From Janthinobacterium sp. Marseille (GTDB lineage Bacteria > Pseudomonadota > Gammaproteobacteria > Burkholderiales > Burkholderiaceae_D), in assembly GCF_000013625.1 (NCBI RefSeq), contig NC_009659.1:744001-808000 (forward strand): a stretch of 64,000 nucleotides of DNA, read 5' to 3'. Below are positions 42,992 through 51,766 of the stretch, piece after piece. The notes below the pieces were generated by a model. That model was not told the DNA's origin. It did not search any database and saw only the letters and a list, made by a program, of their open reading frames with translations. Position 1 is the first letter of the stretch, and every line of letters starts with the position of its first letter. The position numbers and the translations under genes were made by a program.

Positions 42992-43468
42992 ATGAAAACA
43001 ACATGGATCCCGGCTTTCCTGGCATTGCTGCTGGCAATGCCATTGGCACATGCGGCAGATGATATGAAAGCCTTCCCGCCGGCGGAGAAAGGCATGACGC
43101 GTCATGTCCTGCAGTTACCGGCACAAAGCGATGAATCCGCTTTCAAGGTCGAACTGATCGTCGGTAAGGAAGTGGCGACCGATGAACGTAATCGCTACTT
43201 CTTCGGCGGCGTGATCGAAGAAAAAAATATCGATGGCTGGGGCTATACACGTTATGTCGTGCCCAAGCTCGGACCTATGGCCGGCACCCTGATGGCGGTC
43301 GACCCGAATGCGCCCAAGGTCACACGCTTCATTACATTGAGTGGCAGTCCTTACCTGATCCGTTACAACAGCCGCTTGCCGGTGGTGGTGTATGTACCCA
43401 AGGGGGTGGAAGTCCGCTACCGCATCTGGCGCGCCGGTGAAGAAGTGAAAAAGATAGAGCAGGGCTGA
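42992..43468 (+). CDS. eco: ecotin, periplasmic serine protease inhibitor, lacking cysteines
   Basis: A 158-residue protein with signal peptide (1-21, AHA). The ecotin fold is clear: FKVELIVGKEV, DGWGYTRYVV, and RYNSRLPVVVYVP. The reactive loop is GTLMAVDP with Met101 (mature Met80) at the P1 position, as Met84 in E. coli. E. coli ecotin pins this loop with a disulfide (Cys50-Cys87); here both positions are non-cysteine (TDERN and MAV), so the loop should be more flexible. AGGAG precedes the ATG. Confidence 0.92.
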   Translation: MKTTWIPAFLALLLAMPLAHAADDMKAFPPAEKGMTRHVLQLPAQSDESAFKVELIVGKEVATDERNRYFFGGVIEEKNIDGWGYTRYVVPKLGPMAGTLMAVDPNAPKVTRFITLSGSPYLIRYNSRLPVVVYVPKGVEVRYRIWRAGEEVKKIEQG

Positions 43469-43497
43469 TAGCGCCTGAATCTTACTGCATGCTCACG

Positions 43498-43534
43498 CAC
43501 GCCCTTCACTGAACAGTGCCGGGCGTGTTTTTAT
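43498..43534 (+). terminator. terminator of ecotin gene
   Basis: CACGCCC/GGGCGTG with an inner CACTG-AA-CAGTG extension and T5. It abuts the stop codon of the convergent GNAT gene. Confidence 0.9.
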
Positions 43535-44100
43535 TATGCGGCCCATTCATCGCGCCGGAGTCGGTATAAGACATGTGTACTGAGCGGGTGCCCTGCCGCC
43601 AGTTTTGGATGGGTGAAATTGTCTTCTGCCTTGCTATGCATGCGCAGGCGCTGCATCACTGCTTGCGAGCGCAGGTTGGCGGGAACCGTGAACGAAACAA
43701 TCTCTGGAAATTGTTTTACTTCAAAGGCATAGCGCAACGCACATTCTGCCGCTTCCGTTGCGTAGTGTTTGCCCCAGGCCGGGCGCACCAGGCGCCACGC
43801 GATTTCCACCGCCGGCGTGAAATGGGCATCGAAGGCTACATGCTGCAAACCGACGCAGCCAGCAAAGGCCAGTTCGCCGGGGATTTCCAGCACCCAGACG
43901 CCAAAACCATATTGTTCGAAATGTGCCCGTACGCGGCTTGCGAGTTGATCGCTTTCTGCACGGCTTAGTGTGGCCGGGAAGTGTTGCATGACTGCGGCGT
44001 CGGCATTCATTGCGGCGAAGGGCGCCAGGTCTGCATCGGTCCATGGGCGTAACAGGACGCGTGTTCCTTGTAGTACCGGGACAGAAGGTTTAGGAATCAC
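43534..44100 (-). CDS. GNAT acetyltransferase (RimJ/RimL type)
   Basis: A 188-residue acetyl-CoA-dependent N-acetyltransferase. N-terminal TRVLLRPWTDADLAPFAAMN and the acetyl-CoA region WGKHYATEAAECALRYAFE are typical of the RimJ/RimL branch that modifies protein N-termini or small amines. It overlaps the end of the FUSC gene by 11 bases, so they are coupled. Confidence 0.85.
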   Translation of the reverse strand: MIPKPSVPVLQGTRVLLRPWTDADLAPFAAMNADAAVMQHFPATLSRAESDQLASRVRAHFEQYGFGVWVLEIPGELAFAGCVGLQHVAFDAHFTPAVEIAWRLVRPAWGKHYATEAAECALRYAFEVKQFPEIVSFTVPANLRSQAVMQRLRMHSKAEDNFTHPKLAAGHPLSTHVLYRLRRDEWAA

Positions 44101-44596
44101 TTTGCTGCCATTTCTGTATCTGCATATAGATCACGGTTTGCAACAGGGCGACGATGCTGCCGGCCATGACTTCGGAGACGCGCAGGAAGGCCAGGTGCAA
44201 TTCTTCATTCACACCGGCACCCGAAAATGCGGCGGACATCAGGATCACCACGGTCACCGGCCCGAGGCGCCAGTTACTCGGATAGTTTTGCCACAGCATG
44301 GCAACGATGACGGCCAGCGTCATCGCGATCAGCATTGCAAAGAAGCTGGTGCCGAACAGCAGTAGCGAGAGGCAGGCAATGACACAGCCGGATATGGTAT
44401 TGACCAGGCGCGCCTTGAAGTTGGCTTTTGCGACCGTCATGTCCGGCTCGGTCACGATGATGAGTGAAATCATTGCCCAGTAAGGCTCTTGCAAGCCGAG
44501 CGCGCGTAGTCCGTACCACAGGATCAGCGATCCGGAGAGGATCTTGATGATGTAGACCAGCGCGTTTTTCCTGGGCGTGATGAAATTGAATTCCAT
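44090..44596 (-). CDS. small FUSC-family membrane protein
   Basis: A 168-residue inner-membrane protein with about five hydrophobic segments. PYWAMISLIIVTEPDMTVAK is the conserved FUSC block of aromatic-acid/fusaric-acid exporters. It lacks the large cytoplasmic half of full-length members, so it may be a compact form or a partner subunit. A terminator lies just upstream, so it probably has its own promoter or relies on read-through. Confidence 0.75.
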   Translation of the reverse strand: MEFNFITPRKNALVYIIKILSGSLILWYGLRALGLQEPYWAMISLIIVTEPDMTVAKANFKARLVNTISGCVIACLSLLLFGTSFFAMLIAMTLAVIVAMLWQNYPSNWRLGPVTVVILMSAAFSGAGVNEELHLAFLRVSEVMAGSIVALLQTVIYMQIQKWQQSDS

Positions 44597-44612
44597 ATTA
44601 CCCGTCAGACGC

Positions 44613-44641
44613 GAAAAAATGCCGGCGGTTCAGTACCGCCG
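44613..44641 (-). terminator. terminator after DUF1090 gene
   Basis: Minus strand: CGGCGGT-ACTGA-ACCGCCG, then GCA and T6. It lies between the DUF1090 gene and the FUSC gene. Confidence 0.8.
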
Positions 44642-44653
44642 TTCAGGACGACA

Positions 44654-45040
44654 TTACTTTGTGAGTTTGTCTTTGGCTTCCTGCAGCTCGGCTTCTGCCT
44701 GTTGCAGTTTCTTTTGCTGTTGCGCGATTTTTTTGGTTTTGCCGCCGGCTTGCGCTTTTTCGAGGTCAGCCTTGCGTTCGGCTACCTTGTTTTCTTTTTT
44801 CTTGATATCGGCTTCGCGTTCACGGCGTAATCCTTCATCGGTGCAGTGATCGACGATTTCCTTGAGCGCGATATTCAGTTTCTTTTCTTGCGTTTTATTG
44901 CCATGCGCACGTGCGTGTTCGATCTGGGTTTGTACTTCCTGGCGTTTGGCGGCGCAGCCGGTAAGCGGCTCTGCAGCGTGGCCGGTAACTGAAGCTAACA
45001 ACAGCAGGGCGGATAAACAGCTGGTCGTGATTATTTTCAT
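44654..45040 (-). CDS. DUF1090 periplasmic protein (YqjC-like)
   Basis: A 128-residue exported protein. Signal peptide 1-23 ends GHA; the mature part is an almost continuous charged helix (about 40-128) rich in Lys, Glu and Gln, likely coiled coil, with two cysteines (GCAAKR and DHCTDE) that may pair. The CAAKR and DHCTDEGLRREREA motifs identify DUF1090. Function unknown; some relatives respond to stress. Confidence 0.82.
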   Translation of the reverse strand: MKIITTSCLSALLLLASVTGHAAEPLTGCAAKRQEVQTQIEHARAHGNKTQEKKLNIALKEIVDHCTDEGLRREREADIKKKENKVAERKADLEKAQAGGKTKKIAQQQKKLQQAEAELQEAKDKLTK

Positions 45041-45120
45041 TTTGCGACTCCTGGTTGGGTGGAAGTCGCTTTACTGTATAGGAACTGGGTGAATGCTGGC
45101 AACACAAATAGCGTGCCGCA

Positions 45121-45150
45121 AATAAAAACGGCGACCATGCAGGTCGCCGT
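45121..45150 (-). terminator. terminator of CsgG-like gene
   Basis: Minus strand: ACGGCGACC-TGCAT-GGTCGCCGT followed by a T-rich tail; 55 bases past the stop of the gene at 45205. Confidence 0.82.
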
Positions 45151-45204
45151 GGTGTGAGGTGCTGACAGCTGTTATTGCACTGCTGTCAGTCCGGCCTCAG
45201 GACA

Positions 45205-46095
45205 TTACTGTGCTACCGGTTTTGTTGCTGGCTTGGCCGGAGCTTTTTTCTTCTTGGCGGTTGGTTTGCTATCGTCACCCTGGACGCCCAGTTGCCCACC
45301 GGTACCGAGGCCACCGGCCACGTTTTGTTGACGGTAGTTTTTCACTGCGCGTACGACATTGTTATACGAGTCGGTAAATGCCGCTACGATGACTTTGCCT
45401 TCAGCCGTGTTCGAGTAACCACCGACGCTGCCACCTGCGCTGGAGCCGAACAGTTGACCGAGCGCACCGAAGTCCATGCTCTTGGCGCTGCCTTCAGCTG
45501 CTGCGATCTGTACGCCCGAACGGTTGTCGACCACACTCAGCAGTGTGCTGGCTTCCTTGCTGTTGACGTTGGCTGCGATGCCAGCCACTGCGCTGCCGAA
45601 GCCGCCACCCAACAAGCCTGCTACGCTACCGCCGGCGCCACCGGCATTATTGTTGCTGAAGGTAATCGATGGATTGAGGCCGTAGTCGGCGGCAACCATT
45701 TTGCCTTTACCGAAATTCGATTTTTTGCGCAGTTCACCGGATTGCTCGAGTGCGCGTTCGCCCATCATGGCGTTCATGCCGCGGCCGCGTTCAACCACGA
45801 CGAAGCAGTTGGATTGCTGTACCAGCAATTTGAGGACAGGTACTGTCGAACCGAGTTTGTATTGGCCGGTCAGGATGCCGTACCACGGCGCGCTGGTATC
45901 TTCGATGATAGCCATGGTGCCCAGAGGACGATCGCAGCGCTCGAGTGAAGCATTGGCATTTTGTGCATTGGCACCGCCGGCGGAACCGGTCGCTGCAGTT
46001 TTTGCACCGCTATTGCCCATGTCCATGGTGGAACAGGCACTCAGCAGAACGCCGGTCAGACAGAGCGGCAAGATGCGAAGTAAACGTTTCGACAT
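45205..46095 (-). CDS. CsgG-like outer-membrane lipoprotein
   Basis: A 296-residue lipoprotein: lipobox LLSAC, Cys21. The body matches the CsgG family of curli secretion pores (VLKLLVQQSNCFVVVERGRGMNAMM, the DYGLNPSITF block, and a Ser/Gly segment), with a Gly-rich loop near residues 150-170 and a Lys/Ala/Pro-rich tail. No csgA, csgB, csgE or csgF genes lie beside it. It is probably one of the CsgG-domain proteins unrelated to curli, perhaps a nonamer-forming outer-membrane channel. Confidence 0.82.
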   Translation of the reverse strand: MSKRLLRILPLCLTGVLLSACSTMDMGNSGAKTAATGSAGGANAQNANASLERCDRPLGTMAIIEDTSAPWYGILTGQYKLGSTVPVLKLLVQQSNCFVVVERGRGMNAMMGERALEQSGELRKKSNFGKGKMVAADYGLNPSITFSNNNAGGAGGSVAGLLGGGFGSAVAGIAANVNSKEASTLLSVVDNRSGVQIAAAEGSAKSMDFGALGQLFGSSAGGSVGGYSNTAEGKVIVAAFTDSYNNVVRAVKNYRQQNVAGGLGTGGQLGVQGDDSKPTAKKKKAPAKPATKPVAQ

Positions 46096-46315
46096 TTCTT
46101 TCTTCCCCTATTTAAATCAAATAAAAAATAAACCTGAATCTAATTCTTCTGACTACTCCCCGGTATGCCGGAGTTGTGAATGTGAAATATTACGCGAGTT
46201 TTTTGTAAAAAATGCTCTGGCGACAAGGAAAAGTCTCGTATTTGCCAAAATTAACATCCTGGCAAGACGAGATTTGTGGATATGAGAGGGAAGCTTCGGT
46301 CTTTTTGGCGCAGCT

Positions 46316-46349
46316 ATAAAAAAAGCCGCGTTGCAATAACGCGGCTTTT
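46316..46349 (-). terminator. htpG terminator
   Basis: Minus strand: AAGCCGCGTT-ATTGC-AACGCGGCTT then a T-run. The perfect 10-bp stem lies 37 bases beyond the htpG stop. Confidence 0.92.
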
Positions 46350-46383
46350 CATGTGGTGGAACGGCTAGTGTGCCGGCGATGGC

Positions 46384-48300
46384 TTATTTTGCTGCCAGGC
46401 CCAGCAGCATTTCATTCAGGCGCTTCACGAAGCCGGCCGGATCGTTGAGGTTGCCGCCTTCTGCCAGCAAAGCCTGGTCGAACAGGATATTCGACCAGTC
46501 GTCGAATTTCGCATCTTCGTATTTCAGGCGTTGCACCAGTGGATGGTCCGGATTGATTTCCAGCGTTGGCTTGGCGTCCGGCGCATCTTGTCCCGCCGCT
46601 TTCAGCATGCGCATCAGGTTGCCGGACAATTCATTTTCACCGGCGACCAGGCAGGCTGGTGAATCGGTCAGGCGGAAGGTGATGCGCACTTCCTTGGCTT
46701 TGTCTGCCAATGCGGTTTGCATCTTCGCTACCAGTTCCTTGTACTGGTCTTCGGTTTCCTGGTGTTGCTTCTTCTCTGCTTCATCTTCCAGCTCGCCGAG
46801 GTCGAGGTCGCCTTTCGCTACCGATGACAATTCCTTACCGTCGAAATCTTCGAGGAAGGACAACATCCATTCATCGACGCGATCCGTCAGCAACAATACT
46901 TCGATGCCTTTCTTGCGGAAGATTTCGAGGTGCGGGCTGTTTTTGGCAGCGTTATACGATTCGCCGGTCGCGTAGTAAATCTTGCTTTGGCCTTCCTTCA
47001 TGCGTGCGATGTAATCGGCGAAGGAAACAGTCTGTGCATCGCTGTCGTTATGGGTGGATGCAAAGCGCAGCAGCTTGGCGATGCGTTCCTTGTTGCTCGC
47101 ATCTTCGCCTATGCCTTCTTTCAAGACCTGGCCGAAGGCATTCCAGAAGGTGACGTATTTATCCTTATCCGCCTGCTCGTCGCTGTTTGCCAATTCTTCC
47201 AGCATGGACAGCACGCGTTTGGTCGAGCCTTCGCGTATGACTTTGACGTCGCGCGATTCCTGCAGGATTTCGCGCGAGACGTTGAGTGGCAGGTCGGCCG
47301 AATCGATCACGCCTTTGACAAAGCGCAGGTAGACCGGCATCAATTGTTCGGCATCGTCCATGATGAAGACGCGTTTGACGTAAAGCTTGATGCCGCCGCG
47401 CTTGTTGCGATCCCACAGGTCGAACGGTGCCTGGCTCGGGATGTAGAGCAATTGCGTGTATTCGCTGCGGCCTTCGACGCGGTTATGCGTATAAGTCAGT
47501 GGTTCGCCGAAGTCATGCGATACGTGTTTGTAAAACTCGACGTATTGCTCAGGCGTGATCTCATTCTTGCTGCGTGCCCACAAGGCGCTGGCCTGGTTGA
47601 TGGTTTCCCATTCGTCGCGTACCACGGTTTCTTTTTTCTCTTCGTCCCATTCTTCCTTCTGCATCATGATAGGCAGCGAGATATGGTCGGAATATTTGCG
47701 GATGATGGATTTGAGTTTCCACGACGAGAGGAATTCATCTTCGCCTTCGCGCAGGTGCAGGATGATGTCGGTGCCGCGATTTGCCTTGTCGATCGCTTCT
47801 ACCGTGAAGTCGCCTGCACCTTCGGATTCCCAACGCACACCGGCGCTGGCATCGGTGCCGGCACGACGGGTTTCGACTGTGATGCGGTCGGCGATGATGA
47901 AGCCGGAGTAAAAGCCGACGCCGAACTGGCCGATCAGTGCCGCATCTTTTTGTTGGTCGCCGGACAGTTTCGAAAAGAATTCCTTGGTGCCGGATTTGGC
48001 GATGGTGCCGAGGTGCTCGACCGCGTCATCGCGTGTCATGCCGATGCCGTTATCCGAAATGGTAATCGTACGGGCTTCCTTGTCGAAGCTGACCTTGATC
48101 TTCAGGTCGGGATCGTTTTCAAACAGCGCACCGTTGTTGATCGCTTCAAAGCGCAGCTTGTCGGCCGCATCGGACGCGTTTGAGATCAGTTCGCGCAGGA
48201 AGATTTCCTTGTTCGAGTACAAGGAATGGATCATCAGTTGCAGCAGTTGTTTTACTTCGGCTTGAAAGCCCAGGGTTTGTTTTTGTTCGGAGACAGCCAT
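46384..48300 (-). CDS. htpG: Hsp90 family chaperone
   Basis: A 638-residue ATP-dependent chaperone. The GHKL ATPase domain shows [24 protein letters not shown] and [11 protein letters not shown]; middle and dimerisation domains follow to the usual length. Start at 48300 behind GAGG; the ORF extends six codons further without a site. Its upstream region (48337-48421) can form a three-way junction. Confidence 0.97.
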   Translation of the reverse strand: MAVSEQKQTLGFQAEVKQLLQLMIHSLYSNKEIFLRELISNASDAADKLRFEAINNGALFENDPDLKIKVSFDKEARTITISDNGIGMTRDDAVEHLGTIAKSGTKEFFSKLSGDQQKDAALIGQFGVGFYSGFIIADRITVETRRAGTDASAGVRWESEGAGDFTVEAIDKANRGTDIILHLREGEDEFLSSWKLKSIIRKYSDHISLPIMMQKEEWDEEKKETVVRDEWETINQASALWARSKNEITPEQYVEFYKHVSHDFGEPLTYTHNRVEGRSEYTQLLYIPSQAPFDLWDRNKRGGIKLYVKRVFIMDDAEQLMPVYLRFVKGVIDSADLPLNVSREILQESRDVKVIREGSTKRVLSMLEELANSDEQADKDKYVTFWNAFGQVLKEGIGEDASNKERIAKLLRFASTHNDSDAQTVSFADYIARMKEGQSKIYYATGESYNAAKNSPHLEIFRKKGIEVLLLTDRVDEWMLSFLEDFDGKELSSVAKGDLDLGELEDEAEKKQHQETEDQYKELVAKMQTALADKAKEVRITFRLTDSPACLVAGENELSGNLMRMLKAAGQDAPDAKPTLEINPDHPLVQRLKYEDAKFDDWSNILFDQALLAEGGNLNDPAGFVKRLNEMLLGLAAK

Positions 48301-48336
48301 TTTTACCTCAAGAATCAATGAATTAGCGGAATTGGG

Positions 48337-48421
48337 TTTGAAAGCCTGTCAGTGCGGCGGATATTTGGCCGCCACCACATGATCTTGCCCGGTTCGTGGC
48401 GAGCCACTCCAGGCTTTCAAA
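48337..48421 (-). promoter_or_regulatory. three-way-junction RNA element upstream of htpG
   Basis: On the minus strand TTTGAAAGCCTG (48421-48410) pairs perfectly with CAGGCTTTCAAA (48348-48337), 12 bp, closing a 61-base interior that has two further hairpins: GTGGCTCGCCAC and GGCGG...CCGCC with an outer GTG/CAC. It lies between the mocR-type stop and htpG, with no T-run, so it is not an ordinary terminator. It may be a 5'-leader element, for example heat-responsive; the ribosome site lies outside it. Confidence 0.55.
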
Positions 48422-48456
48422 AGGTTTGCGTGCAGATGGGGCTGTCGACGTCGATT

Positions 48457-49923
48457 TCAAGACTTCCCTATCTCCCGCTCAAGGAAACGCATGATACCCG
48501 GATCAGCCATCGCTGCGACATTGAAGCGCATATTGGTTGACGGCAGTTGATTCGGCGAAAACAGGCTGCCGGGTGCCAGCAAATAGCCTTGTTCCATTGC
48601 TTTCTCCGCCAGGATGGTGGCGTCGCAACCGACATCGGTCCAGGCAAACATCCCGGCCGGCGTGTGGAAGTGGATTTTGATCCCGATGCGTTCCATCTGC
48701 CGTATGGTCTTGTCGCGTACCGCATTGAGCTTGGTGCGCAGCCGATCCGTATGCTTGCGGTAATGCCCTTCAGACAGGATGCGGTAGACCACGCGCTCGG
48801 TAATTTCAGTCGTGGTCAGTGCTGTCAGCATCTTGCGGTCGGCCAACTGCCGCGCGATTTCGGGAGAGGTGGCGATGAAGCCGACGCGCAGGTTGGCCGC
48901 CAGCGTCTTGGAAAAGCCACCGAGGTAAATCACGCGGTTCAACTGGTCCAGCGCCGCAATCCGCGTTGCCGCCTGCACCGCGGCGCCGGGATGCATATCG
49001 CAGTAGATATCGTCTTCCACGATCATGAAATCGTATTGCTCGGCGATCTTCAAGACCTGGAAAGCCTTGGCCGCAGACAGCGAGGTCGAGGTCGGATTGT
49101 GCAGGATGGAATTGATGATAAACAGCTTCGGCCGGTGCAATTCCGCCAGCGCGGTCAGTTGCGCGATATCCGGTCCATCCGGCAGGCGCGGGATGCCGAC
49201 TACCTTGGCACCGAGTGCGGCGAAAGAACCAAACATCAGGAACCAGCCCGGGTCGTCGACAAAGATGGTGTCGCCCGGTTGTATGTAATGACGGGCCACC
49301 AGGTCCAGGCCCTGGGTCACGCCGGCTGTCGTGACGAACTGATCCGGCGTGGCCGAGATTTCCAGTTCAGCCATTTTCAATTGCAATTGCTGGCGCAGCG
49401 GCAGGAAGCCTTGCGGGATGCCGTATTGCAGCAGCAGGTTGGGGTTTTGCCGACTCACTGCACGCAGCGCATTGGCGACCAGGTCGCCATCCAGCCATTC
49501 ATTCGGCAACAAGCCGACGCCCGGCATTTTTTGCGGTGGCAACTGGCGGAACATATTGCGTACCAGCCATACGACGTCGACCGGTTGTTGTGCCGCCGAC
49601 TGCAAGCCCTGCGCGCGCGGCGTCAACATGGGGGCGCGGTCCCTGACGTAGAAGCCGGAACCGCGCCGTGATTCCAGCAAGCCACCGGCGACCAGGCGGT
49701 CATAGGCTTCGACCACGGTAAAGCGCGAGACCTGGTGCTGGTCGGAGAACTGGCGTATCGATGGCATGCGTGCGCCGGTGCGCAGGATTTTGTCATCGAT
49801 GCGGCTGGTAATCAGTTGCACGATTTGCTCGATCAGCGAGCTGCCTGCAGTGCGTGACAGCAGGGGGCGCGGCGCTTCCGTGGTTGCGGGAGTGGTGCTT
49901 GGCGATTTGGCTGTATTGGTCAT
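48457..49923 (-). CDS. MocR-type regulator (GntR HTH + aminotransferase fold)
   Basis: A 488-residue PLP-binding transcription factor. A GntR winged helix (about residues 28-95, MPSIRQFSDQHQVSRFTVVEAYDRL) is fused to a fold-type I aminotransferase domain with the PLP lysine in GGFSKTLAANLRVG. Family members such as PdxR and GabR sense PLP-bound amines or amino acids. It is divergent from lysE-eamA and close to ridA and an aminotransferase, which it probably regulates. Confidence 0.9.
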   Translation of the reverse strand: MTNTAKSPSTTPATTEAPRPLLSRTAGSSLIEQIVQLITSRIDDKILRTGARMPSIRQFSDQHQVSRFTVVEAYDRLVAGGLLESRRGSGFYVRDRAPMLTPRAQGLQSAAQQPVDVVWLVRNMFRQLPPQKMPGVGLLPNEWLDGDLVANALRAVSRQNPNLLLQYGIPQGFLPLRQQLQLKMAELEISATPDQFVTTAGVTQGLDLVARHYIQPGDTIFVDDPGWFLMFGSFAALGAKVVGIPRLPDGPDIAQLTALAELHRPKLFIINSILHNPTSTSLSAAKAFQVLKIAEQYDFMIVEDDIYCDMHPGAAVQAATRIAALDQLNRVIYLGGFSKTLAANLRVGFIATSPEIARQLADRKMLTALTTTEITERVVYRILSEGHYRKHTDRLRTKLNAVRDKTIRQMERIGIKIHFHTPAGMFAWTDVGCDATILAEKAMEQGYLLAPGSLFSPNQLPSTNMRFNVAAMADPGIMRFLEREIGKS

Positions 49924-49958
49924 TTTGCCATGACAGTGAGTGAATTAATTCCTTAAGT

Positions 49959-49970
49959 GTACTGGTACTG
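49959..49970. promoter_or_regulatory. tandem GTACTG repeats in mocR/lysE gap
   Basis: GTACTG GTACTG, directly repeated and followed by TATTGG, in the 139-base divergent gap. MocR regulators often bind direct repeats in such gaps, so it is a plausible operator. Confidence 0.4.
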
Positions 49971-50062
49971 TATTGGTTTTGTCGATTACGATATTTTCAC
50001 CGTGTAGCTTGTTTGTCTGGCTATCAACACTTGTAAATCGCGTCGCCATTTCCCGGACCATT

Positions 50063-50653
50063 ATGGAATCCCTGTTACCGCTTGCCCTGTTCGCCTTTGT
50101 TTCGTCGATTACGCCGGGGCCGAATAACATCATGCTGACTTCATCCGGCATACGTTTCGGTTTTGTACGTTCCTTGCCGCATATGTTTGGCGTGGTCTTT
50201 GGCTTCAGCGTCATCCTCGCATTGTGTGCGGCCGGGATAGGTAGCCTGATCGTTGCCATGCCAGCCTTGCATATCCTGTTGAAGACGATAGGTTCGACTT
50301 ACCTGGTGTACCTGGCCTGGCAGTTGCGCGGCATGGCTTTTACGCAGGGCGATGATGATACTGTGCAGCCGATGTCCTTCATCGGTGCTTCGCTCTTCCA
50401 GTTTGCCAATCCAAAGGCATGGGTGATGGCGGTGACCGGCGCTGCCGCTTTCCTGCCGCCGGTACAACCGGTGTGGCTGGCGATCACCGTGTTTTGCTTC
50501 ATCTTCGGCATCGTCAATTTGCCTTGCATAGGCATCTGGGCCGGCACCGGGGCGGTGCTGCGGCGTTACCTGACACAGGCGAAATGGCGTCGCCTGTTTT
50601 GCACCATCATGATCATCCTGACCTTGTACTCTGCAGCAGCAATCTGGCTATGA
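50063..50653 (+). CDS. LysE/RhtB-family amino acid exporter
   Basis: A 196-residue membrane protein with about six segments. SSITPGPNNIMLTSSGIRFG near residues 14-33 is the family fingerprint, and NPKAWVMAV stands near 117-125. It would export an amino acid. The start is ATG at 50063; upstream in-frame codons are in the regulatory gap. It overlaps the eamA gene by four bases (ATGA). Confidence 0.88.
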   Translation: MESLLPLALFAFVSSITPGPNNIMLTSSGIRFGFVRSLPHMFGVVFGFSVILALCAAGIGSLIVAMPALHILLKTIGSTYLVYLAWQLRGMAFTQGDDDTVQPMSFIGASLFQFANPKAWVMAVTGAAAFLPPVQPVWLAITVFCFIFGIVNLPCIGIWAGTGAVLRRYLTQAKWRRLFCTIMIILTLYSAAAIWL

Positions 50654-51564
50654 ATATTCAATCAAAAATAATGACAAATTCTTCCGTAATGACACAAGAA
50701 ACCAAAGGCATGTTGCTGGGTGCAATCGGTGTCGCGCTTTTCAGCCTGACTTTGCCTTTTACCCGTATGGCGGTGGCCGAGCTGGATCCGGTGTTCGTCG
50801 CGCTTGGACGTGCAGTGGTTGCGGCCGCCTGTTCGGCGGTGCTGCTGTGGTGGACCGGGGCGGTATTGCCGAACCGGACGCAATTGAAATCCCTGTTCAT
50901 TACCGCGCTCGGCGTGGTGGTCGGCTTCCCGGTGTTTTCATCGATTGCCATGCATTACGTACCGGCTTCGCATGGCGCCATCATCCTCGGCATCCTGCCT
51001 TTGGCTACTGCATTGTTTGGCGCACTGCGTTTTGGTGAACGGCCTTCGCCAGGTTTCTGGATTGCAGCGGTGATCGGCAGTGCGCTGGTGGTCGGCTTTG
51101 CCTTGCAGCAAGGCGGCGGTGAATTGCATATTGCCGACCTCGCATTATTTATTGCCGTGATGGCGGCGGCGATGGGCTATGCCGAAGGGGGTCGCCTGTC
51201 GCAGACCCTGGGCGGGCAGCAAGTCATTTCATGGGCGCTGGTTTTATCGATGCCGGTGGTCTTGCCGGTGACGGTATGGCTGGGCTGGCGGCACGGTGTC
51301 AGTGCTTCGCCTGCAGCGTGGGCCGGGTTTGCCTATGTCTCTTTGTTCTCGATGTTTATCGGTTTCTTCTTTTGGTACAAGGGTTTGGCGTTGGGCGGGA
51401 TCGCACGGGTCGGGCAGGTGCAATTGATACAACCGTTTTTAACCTTGCTCGGCGCCGCGGTCATACTTGGCGAAGTACTGGAATGGCGTACCTTTTTGTT
51501 TGCACTTGCAATTATTGCCGTGGTGGCAATAGGAAGGAAGATGAGCATCAAGCGCCCAAATTGA
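50650..51564 (+). CDS. EamA-family (DMT) transporter
   Basis: A 304-residue membrane protein with about ten segments arranged as two EamA repeats (about 15-140 and 160-297). ATG at 50650 is translationally coupled to lysE; in-frame ATGs at 50671 and 50689 are alternatives. EamA proteins export amino acids and related metabolites, so it shares a theme with the preceding exporter. Confidence 0.85.
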   Translation: MNIQSKIMTNSSVMTQETKGMLLGAIGVALFSLTLPFTRMAVAELDPVFVALGRAVVAAACSAVLLWWTGAVLPNRTQLKSLFITALGVVVGFPVFSSIAMHYVPASHGAIILGILPLATALFGALRFGERPSPGFWIAAVIGSALVVGFALQQGGGELHIADLALFIAVMAAAMGYAEGGRLSQTLGGQQVISWALVLSMPVVLPVTVWLGWRHGVSASPAAWAGFAYVSLFSMFIGFFFWYKGLALGGIARVGQVQLIQPFLTLLGAAVILGEVLEWRTFLFALAIIAVVAIGRKMSIKRPN

Positions 51565-51633
51565 TAACAGAATCGGTCCGGGCTGCGGATTTCCTGTCGA
51601 TAGTTCGGAAGGAAAGCCGCGGATTTGAGATAA

Positions 51634-51756
51634 TCACGGGATTCCTGCCGTGAGCGCTTTTGCTGCTTTCCCGCAGCAATGGCATTTTGCCATTAGCGCA
51701 GCCACGGACTTCTGTTCATTGCCACTCCTGTTTTGCGCGGAGTGGCATCAATTTTT
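51634..51756 (+). promoter_or_regulatory. multi-hairpin leader upstream of ridA
   Basis: Four perfect stem-loops in 115 bases: TCACGG/CCGTGA (51634-51653), TGCTGC/GCAGCA (51661-51678), AATGGC/GCCATT (51678-51694) and the terminator GCCACTCC/GGAGTGGC (51721-51746) with a T-run before the ridA GGAG. A GATAAT at 51629-51634 could be the -10 box, making this a leader or short RNA of about 115 nt. It could be a riboswitch or attenuator; the class is unknown. Confidence 0.45.
51721..51756 (+). terminator. terminator between eamA and ridA
   Basis: GCCACTCC, 10-base loop, GGAGTGGC, then ATCAATTTTTT. The T-run ends just before the ridA ribosome site GGAG. Confidence 0.7.
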
Positions 51757-51766
51757 TGGAGCACTT

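Noticed and set aside
46930-48183. Plus-strand frame (417 codons) across htpG
   Set aside because: Shadow of htpG; Phe/Val/Asp-rich mirror composition and no start site.
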